Made by a program: the position numbers and the translations under genes. A stretch of DNA of 10,927 nt, from NCBI GenBank assembly GCA_946184195.1, contig CAMHEP010000041.1, positions 1 through 10,927 of the forward strand, given 5' to 3'. The notes under the pieces are model-generated. The model was not told the origin of the DNA and did not search any database. It saw only the letters and a program-made list of their open reading frames with translations. Below, piece after piece: positions 6,314 to 10,927 of this stretch (the first letter of the stretch is position 1; every line of letters starts with the position of its first letter). This DNA is from an uncultured Bacteroidales bacterium (GTDB lineage Bacteria; Bacteroidota; Bacteroidia; Bacteroidales; Paludibacteraceae).

Positions 6314-7749
6314 TACAAGCAATTCAGATGATACTTGCCCTCAGTTTTCTCGTCGTGATACACGAGTTAGGGCATTTCTTCTTCGCACGACTCTTTGGAG
6401 TAAGGGTGGAGAAGTTCTATGTGTTCTTTAATCCTTCCTTCTCGCTCATACGTGTAAAGAAATTTGATGGCGTATGGCATGTCGCTCTCTTATCGCGGAA
6501 TGTGGATGAGAACGATGAGTGGGCTAAGCACCCCGAGTCAACGGAGTGGGGAATAGGATGGGTGCCTTTTGGCGGCTATTGCGCTATCGTTGGCATGGTC
6601 GATGAGACGCAGAATGCTGACAAACTCAAGGGGGAGGTGCAACCTTGGGAGTTCCGTGCTAAGAAAGCATGGCAACGACTGCTCATCATCATGGGAGGTA
6701 TATTGGTCAATTTTGTAGCAGCAATGGCTATTTTCAGCGCCCTGCTTTTCCATTATGGTGAGGATAGCCTGCCGATGCGTAATGCTCCGGAGGGACTTTA
6801 TTTCTCTTCTCTTATGCAAGGGGAAGGCTTTGAACAGCACGACCGCATACTCACCATCAATGGTGAGGAACCGGAGGAAACAATCGACGCTATCAGCTGG
6901 CTTATTCTGGAGGGAAAGCGTGAGGTGACGGTTGTGCGTGGCAGCGATACCGTCTCACTCACAATGTCGGAGGATTTAGGTAAGCGATTCTTGACTCTGC
7001 AAGCCAATATGGACAAGAAAGAACGTGAAAAAGCACGTGCTGACAAAGGGTATAAGAAGCGACACTACGTCATTATGACCGAGTTCCTGCCATTTGTCAT
7101 TGATAGCGTGATGGACGGAGGCCCAGCGATGTACGGCGGACTCATGAAAGGCGATATAGTCACTCATGTAGCCGGAGTGGAGACGCCATGCTATGTGCAG
7201 GTGCAAGACGAACTGGTCAACCATCCCTGCGATAGCGTCATGCTGACTATTCGTCGGGGAGAGGAGACCCTGCTGAGGCCTGTCTTTATCGGCGACAGAT
7301 GCACGTTAGGCGTAATCATGAAATCTAAGTATACCATGATGGAGACTGCCCATAGAGATTATAGTTTCTTGGAAGCTATACCTGCCGGCATTACGCATGG
7401 TTGGAAAACATTGGTTGCTTACGTAAAACAAATGCGCTTGGTATTTACTAAGGAGGGTGCACAGTCAGTCGGCGGATTTGGCGCTATAGGTAGTATGTTC
7501 CCTGGCTTTTGGAATTGGCAACTCTTTTGGAGCATGACGGCTTACTTGTCGCTCATTCTTGCATTCATGAATTTCTTGCCCATTCCCGCTTTGGATGGGG
7601 GATACATACTTTTTATCCTTATCGAGATGTTGACAGGCAAACAACCCGGGGATAAGTTCCTCGAGAAAGCTAATAACATAGGTTTTTGGCTGCTACTGGC
7701 ATTGCTTATTTTTGCGAACGGAAACGATATACTTAGATTCTTCTTCTGA
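6310..7749 (+). CDS. rseP: Site-2 intramembrane zinc metalloprotease RseP
   Basis: This inner-membrane protease cuts transmembrane segments of anti-sigma factors and leftover signal peptides. The zinc site is HELGH (18-22) in the first membrane segment, with the third ligand in NFLPIPALDGG (Asn421, Asp429) near the C-terminus. WVPFGGYC (84-91) is the membrane-associated loop, followed by a membrane segment at about 122-147. Two PDZ-like regions, about 155-225 and 255-325, fill the periplasmic part, and the C-terminal segments span about 405-475. At 479 residues it is a little longer than E. coli RseP (450), because of an insert around 55-115 that is common in Bacteroidetes. No anti-sigma factor gene is present in the window, so the substrate is unknown. 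It overlaps dxr by four bases and is 2 nt from the next gene. Confidence 0.95.
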   Translation: MIQAIQMILALSFLVVIHELGHFFFARLFGVRVEKFYVFFNPSFSLIRVKKFDGVWHVALLSRNVDENDEWAKHPESTEWGIGWVPFGGYCAIVGMVDETQNADKLKGEVQPWEFRAKKAWQRLLIIMGGILVNFVAAMAIFSALLFHYGEDSLPMRNAPEGLYFSSLMQGEGFEQHDRILTINGEEPEETIDAISWLILEGKREVTVVRGSDTVSLTMSEDLGKRFLTLQANMDKKEREKARADKGYKKRHYVIMTEFLPFVIDSVMDGGPAMYGGLMKGDIVTHVAGVETPCYVQVQDELVNHPCDSVMLTIRRGEETLLRPVFIGDRCTLGVIMKSKYTMMETAHRDYSFLEAIPAGITHGWKTLVAYVKQMRLVFTKEGAQSVGGFGAIGSMFPGFWNWQLFWSMTAYLSLILAFMNFLPIPALDGGYILFILIEMLTGKQPGDKFLEKANNIGFWLLLALLIFANGNDILRFFF

Positions 7750-7751
7750 CA

Positions 7752-8333
7752 ATGGACTATTTCGTACACGAGTCGTCCTATGTGGACGATGGATGCCGGA
7801 TTGGCAAGGGCACTAAGATATGGCATTTTTCACATGTAATGGCGGGGTGCACTATCGGCGAGGATTGCAACATTGGTCAAAACGTAGTTATATCACCAGA
7901 TGTCGTCTTGGGACGTAATTGTAAAATACAGAATAACGTCAGTGTCTATACCGGGGTGAAGTGCGAGGATGATGTGTTCCTCGGGCCGAGCATGGTCTTT
8001 ACCAATGTTATTAATCCGCGGTCTGCCGTCAGCCGTAAGTCCGAGTACCGCGAGACCATCATACGCCGCGGAGCCTCGGTAGGAGCCAACGCCACCATAG
8101 TATGTGGACACAACTTAGGCGAATACTGCCTCATCGGTGCGGGTAGCGTGGTGACAAAGGATGTTCCTGCTTTTGCCCTAATGGTGGGCAATCCCGCTAA
8201 ACGTATCGGGTGGGTGAGTCGCTATGGAGAGAAACTTCTCTTTGATAAGGATGGTTTGGCTATCTGTCCCATAACCGGCGAGCGATATCAACTCATCCAA
8301 GATAATAACCAAGAAAAAGTAGTACTTATTTAA
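7752..8333 (+). CDS. Left-handed beta-helix sugar N-acetyltransferase (WbpD/WlbB-like)
   Basis: The 193-residue protein is built of hexapeptide repeats (about 2-90 and 105-150) and matches the pattern of acetyl-CoA-dependent enzymes that acetylate the 3-amino group of UDP-2-acetamido-3-amino-glucuronate for surface polysaccharides. Diagnostic stretches are IWHFSHVMAGCTIGEDCNIG (23-42), KIQNNVSVYTGV (58-69), GPSMVFTNVINPRSAV (78-93), GASVGANATIVCG (107-119) and GAGSVVTKDVPAFALMVGNP (129-148). A C-terminal CPITGERYQL tail is also usual in these proteins. The exact sugar cannot be deduced. Such genes normally sit in O-antigen or capsule clusters with a dehydrogenase and an aminotransferase; here none is present, and the gene follows rseP by only 2 nt. 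No SD sequence is evident, so translation may be coupled. Confidence 0.88.
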   Translation: MDYFVHESSYVDDGCRIGKGTKIWHFSHVMAGCTIGEDCNIGQNVVISPDVVLGRNCKIQNNVSVYTGVKCEDDVFLGPSMVFTNVINPRSAVSRKSEYRETIIRRGASVGANATIVCGHNLGEYCLIGAGSVVTKDVPAFALMVGNPAKRIGWVSRYGEKLLFDKDGLAICPITGERYQLIQDNNQEKVVLI

Positions 8334-8371
8334 TATAAAATTCTGCGTGTATGTTTTACGATAAATTTGCT

Positions 8372-8869
8372 ATGTTCCAGCGCATTCAATCTTTTTATTT
8401 GATGATTATTATTGCACTGGGTGTTTTACTTTGCTTTGCGCCTGTTATCGTGCTTACCTCACCTGATTCCGAGGTGGAGCATCGTATCTATGAGTTGTCG
8501 GCTGACGGCATTGAGGAAATATCTCCCGCTATTATGCATGGTATATTGGAGAAACCTATCGAGTTGCAAGGGCTTTGGGGACTATTGCTGGCATCTGCTT
8601 TGATATCGGTGTGTGCGTTTATAGCCCTACTGCTGTTTCAGAATCGAATACTGCAAGCTCGATTCAATATCTTTCTGGCAATGCTTTGTTTGGGATATTA
8701 TGGAATCTTATTCATGTATGTGTGGTTCTGTGTGCAGAATTTCGGATTGAATTGGCGAATTACCTTCTGGACATGCATTCCTCTCATCTGTTTTGTGCTG
8801 GTCATTGCAGCTACACGTGCTATTCTTCGTGATGAAGCGCGTATTCGTGCCTCGGAACGCTTGCGTTAA
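8372..8869 (+). CDS. DUF4293 family four-helix membrane protein
   Basis: This is a small inner-membrane protein of unknown function restricted to Bacteroidetes. Four hydrophobic segments are seen at about 8-28, 67-89, 98-120 and 131-152, with a polar loop of about 38 residues between the first two and a charged cytoplasmic tail, RDEARIRASERLR, typical of the family. The family N-terminus is normally M-x-QRIQS/T-x-YL, so the ATG at 8372 (MFQRIQSFYL, 165 residues) is preferred over the upstream in-frame ATG at 8351, which adds MFYDKFA. It is the last gene of the + strand run, and its stop codon overlaps that of the convergent rlmN. No terminator separates the two, so transcripts probably run into each other. 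Confidence 0.85.
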   Translation: MFQRIQSFYLMIIIALGVLLCFAPVIVLTSPDSEVEHRIYELSADGIEEISPAIMHGILEKPIELQGLWGLLLASALISVCAFIALLLFQNRILQARFNIFLAMLCLGYYGILFMYVWFCVQNFGLNWRITFWTCIPLICFVLVIAATRAILRDEARIRASERLR

Positions 8870-9924
8870 GTCTTCTCAAGCGCATTAACGAGCATTCCGC
8901 ATGCGGCTAAGATATCTTCCCCGCGACTTCTACGGATAGTCGTGGGGATTCCTTTTGAGGTGAGGTAGTCACGCAGGAAAACCATCTGTTTCTCGTTGCT
9001 GGCGGGTAGCGGATTATCCACTCCCTCATGGAAACGAATAAGATTGATACGGCAGTTGAGACCGCGCAGTAGTCGTAGTAACGCATCTGCGTGCTTGATA
9101 CTATCGTTCAATCCTCCAAAACATATATATTCAAATGAGATACGTCTCTGGTGCGAGAAATCGTACTGTTTGAGTAGTGCGATCACCTCTTTGATAGGAT
9201 ATACTTTCTCCGATGGCATAATCTGCTGACGCTCAATTGCGAATGGGCTATGGAGTGAAATAGCTGCATGACATTCGCTCTCTTCTAAAAAGCGTTTTAA
9301 TCCGGGGATAATACCGACGCTGGAAACAGTGATACGTTTGGGACTCCAGCCACAGCCATACGCTGCGGTCAGTACATCCAGAGAGCGCAAGACAGCTTCA
9401 ATATTATTCATCGGCTCGCCTTCACCCATATACACAATGTTTGTTAATTCGCCTGAGCGGCCGTCATCGGAAGTCAAGGCATCTATTTCGAATATCTGGT
9501 TGAGTATATCGGCGGCACTCAATTGTCCGTGGAACCCCAAAGTCCCTGTCATGCAAAAACGGCATCCCATTTGACATCCTGCTTGGGTGGAGACGCATAA
9601 TGTTGCACGTTCACCGTCTGGGATATAAACAGACTCCACATACTGCATCCTCACTCCCTGAGGGGTCTTTACCTGAACAGGGAATAGGTATTTGCGCGTG
9701 CCGTCACGGCTAATTGCCTCACGTGCTGGAGCCTGACGCCCTATTGTGTAGGCGTTTTTCAGTGCCTCACGTCCTTTGAGTGATAGATTGCTCATCTCGT
9801 CGAAGGAGGTGGCACGTTTCACGTAGATCCATTCTGCCAATTGTTTGCCTGCAAACTTAGGTAGCCCCACGCTGAGGGCTACCTCTTGCAATTCTGTACT
9901 ATTCTTACCGAGTAACGACTCCAT
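8866..9924 (-). CDS. rlmN: Dual-specificity 23S rRNA/tRNA adenine-C2 methyltransferase RlmN
   Basis: This radical-SAM enzyme methylates C2 of A2503 in 23S rRNA and of A37 in some tRNAs. At 352 residues it is of normal length. The 4Fe-4S cluster motif is CQMGCRFC (Cys117, 121, 124), preceded by Cys110, which matches E. coli Cys118. The cysteine that is methylated during the mechanism is Cys342 in RGEDILAACGML. The SAM-binding stretch reads YMGEGEPMNN (165-174), where E. coli has GMGEP. The N-terminal helical domain (LPKFAGKQLAEWIYVK) is present; the motif set fits RlmN, and Cfr is less likely. The start is fixed by an in-frame TAG just upstream. It lies 38 nt behind glyA with no promoter visible, so the two are probably co-transcribed. 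Confidence 0.95.
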   Translation of the reverse strand: MESLLGKNSTELQEVALSVGLPKFAGKQLAEWIYVKRATSFDEMSNLSLKGREALKNAYTIGRQAPAREAISRDGTRKYLFPVQVKTPQGVRMQYVESVYIPDGERATLCVSTQAGCQMGCRFCMTGTLGFHGQLSAADILNQIFEIDALTSDDGRSGELTNIVYMGEGEPMNNIEAVLRSLDVLTAAYGCGWSPKRITVSSVGIIPGLKRFLEESECHAAISLHSPFAIERQQIMPSEKVYPIKEVIALLKQYDFSHQRRISFEYICFGGLNDSIKHADALLRLLRGLNCRINLIRFHEGVDNPLPASNEKQMVFLRDYLTSKGIPTTIRRSRGEDILAACGMLVNALEKT

Positions 9925-9962
9925 CCGGACGGTCTTATGAATATAGGCACCACACTATAGTA

Positions 9963-10927
9963 CTACCACGCAAAGAGTGGATGCTGCGTCATCTCACGGT
10001 TGACCTCCTCGCGTACTTTAGTTATATTGGCTTCTGATTCGGGATTATGGAGCACTTCATCAATAAGGTCTACAATCCATGCCATCTTGTCTTCCTTCAA
10101 ACCGCGTGTGGTGACAGCAGGTGTACCGAATCTCAAACCGCTAGTCTGGAAAGCACTGCGGGTATCAAAGGGAACCATGTTCTTATTTGTCGTTATATCG
10201 GCTGAGACCAGAGCTTTCTCTGCTACCTTACCGGTCAGGTCGGGATATTTGGTACGTAGGTCTACCAGCATGGAATGGTTATCCGTTCCTCCGGATATAA
10301 TCTTGTAGCCCTTGCTCATAAAGGCTTCTGCCATCACGGAGGCATTCTTCTTCACTTGTTGCTGATAGAGCCGGAAGTCGTGTGTCAGTGCTTCGCCGAA
10401 GGCTACTGCTTTGGCTGCAATCACATGCTCTAACGGTCCGCCTTGTGTGCCGGGGAATACGGCTGAGTCTAATAGTGCCGACATCATCTTCACCTCTCCC
10501 TTTGGGGTGGTTTTTCCCCAAGGGTTGGGAAAATCTTTGCCCATTAGAATGATTCCGCCACGTGGACCACGCAGAGTCTTATGGGTCGTGGAAGTAACGA
10601 TGTGTGCATACTTAAGCGGGTTGTCCAGCAATCCCGCTGCTATAAGTCCTGCCGGATGCGCCATATCGACCATGAAGATAGCTCCTATCTCGTCTGCTAC
10701 ACGGCGTATGAAGGCATAGTCCCACTCGCGACTATATGCACTCGCTCCGGCGATGATGAGTTTTGGGTGGTTCTTTAGGGCAACGTCGCGCAGCTGGTCG
10801 TAGTCTACACGACCCGTGTCCTCGCGCACATTATATTCCAGCGCATGAAACATGAGACCGGAGAAATTGACAGGGCTGCCATGGCTGAGGTGACCACCAT
10901 GACTGAGATTGAGCCCGAGGAAAGTAT
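9963..10927 (-). CDS. glyA: Serine hydroxymethyltransferase, C-terminal three quarters (5' end outside window)
   Basis: This PLP enzyme converts serine and tetrahydrofolate to glycine and methylene-tetrahydrofolate, the main source of one-carbon units. The frame is open to the right edge; about 320 residues are present of the usual 420 or so. The first readable residues are LGLNLSHGGHLSHGSPVNFSG, a block conserved in all SHMTs. MVDMAHPAGLIA contains the Asp that binds the PLP ring nitrogen, and TSTTHKTLRGPRGG contains the Schiff-base lysine (codon at 10578-10580). FPGTQGGPLEHVIAAKAVAFGEAL and FGTPAVTTRG are also typical. The insert NPWGKTTPKGEVKMMSALL before the FPGTQGG block is common in Bacteroidetes enzymes. 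The C-terminus HPLFAW is complete. Confidence 0.96.
   Translation of the reverse strand, partial: TFLGLNLSHGGHLSHGSPVNFSGLMFHALEYNVREDTGRVDYDQLRDVALKNHPKLIIAGASAYSREWDYAFIRRVADEIGAIFMVDMAHPAGLIAAGLLDNPLKYAHIVTSTTHKTLRGPRGGIILMGKDFPNPWGKTTPKGEVKMMSALLDSAVFPGTQGGPLEHVIAAKAVAFGEALTHDFRLYQQQVKKNASVMAEAFMSKGYKIISGGTDNHSMLVDLRTKYPDLTGKVAEKALVSADITTNKNMVPFDTRSAFQTSGLRFGTPAVTTRGLKEDKMAWIVDLIDEVLHNPESEANITKVREEVNREMTQHPLFAW

Noticed and set aside
8362..8369. Perfect TAAATTTG -7-like element just before the DUF4293 start
   Set aside because: There is no -33 TTG at the right distance (about 8338-8341), and transcription would start after the preferred start codon at 8372.
9415..9430. GEGEP in RlmN instead of the GMGEP of E. 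coli, as a sign of altered function
   Set aside because: The residue between the glycines varies in the family, and all cluster cysteines and the methylated cysteine are intact.
1..10927. Mobile element, phage, CRISPR or defence system
   Set aside because: All substantial coding sequences are recognised housekeeping or envelope genes; no transposase, integrase, spacer array or toxin-antitoxin pair is present.

Overview
The window reads as chromosomal housekeeping DNA from a member of the Bacteroidetes, most likely order Bacteroidales. The evidence is two promoters of the phylum-specific type (TTG/TTTG at -33 and TAnnTTTG at -7), almost no Shine-Dalgarno sequences, a DUF4293 membrane protein, a class I fumarase of 550 residues, an RseP with the long insert usual in this phylum, and a non-SusC TonB-dependent receptor. 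Genus cannot be fixed from the sequence alone.

Layout. Positions 2-1555 (+) hold the C-terminal part of a TonB-dependent outer-membrane receptor, cut by the left edge. A weak terminator-like hairpin follows, then a strong promoter, about 165 nt of highly self-complementary leader, tRNA-Lys(CTT) and a good intrinsic terminator (1890-1925). After a short spacer with a 14-bp tandem repeat comes dtd (D-aminoacyl-tRNA deacylase). A second promoter, nearly identical to the tRNA promoter, opens a tight six-gene run on the + strand: class I fumarase, a LytM/M23-like membrane-anchored protein with degraded zinc-ligand motifs, dxr, rseP, a left-handed beta-helix sugar N-acetyltransferase of the WbpD/WlbB type, and a DUF4293 membrane protein. 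Gaps in this run are 44, 12, -4, 2 and 38 nt. The last gene ends tail-to-tail with rlmN on the - strand, and the two stop codons share the bases TTAA. rlmN lies just downstream of glyA, which runs off the right edge.

How the genes fit together. The + strand run combines central anaerobic metabolism (fumarase in the oxaloacetate-to-succinate branch) with envelope functions: isoprenoid precursor synthesis (Dxr, feeding undecaprenyl phosphate and quinones), intramembrane proteolysis (RseP), a probable murein-hydrolase regulator, and a nucleotide-sugar acetyltransferase for surface glycans. The - strand pair joins one-carbon metabolism (GlyA) with rRNA/tRNA methylation (RlmN). The tRNA, dtd and rlmN are translation-quality genes.

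I see no mobile element, CRISPR array, phage gene or defence system. The least explained part is the structured leader between the promoter and tRNA-Lys: it has a 13-bp perfect inverted repeat starting at the predicted transcript 5' end, a second long hairpin, a third 7-bp hairpin, and several mutually exclusive alternative pairings, one involving the first bases of the tRNA. The inactive-looking LytM protein is the second item worth attention.
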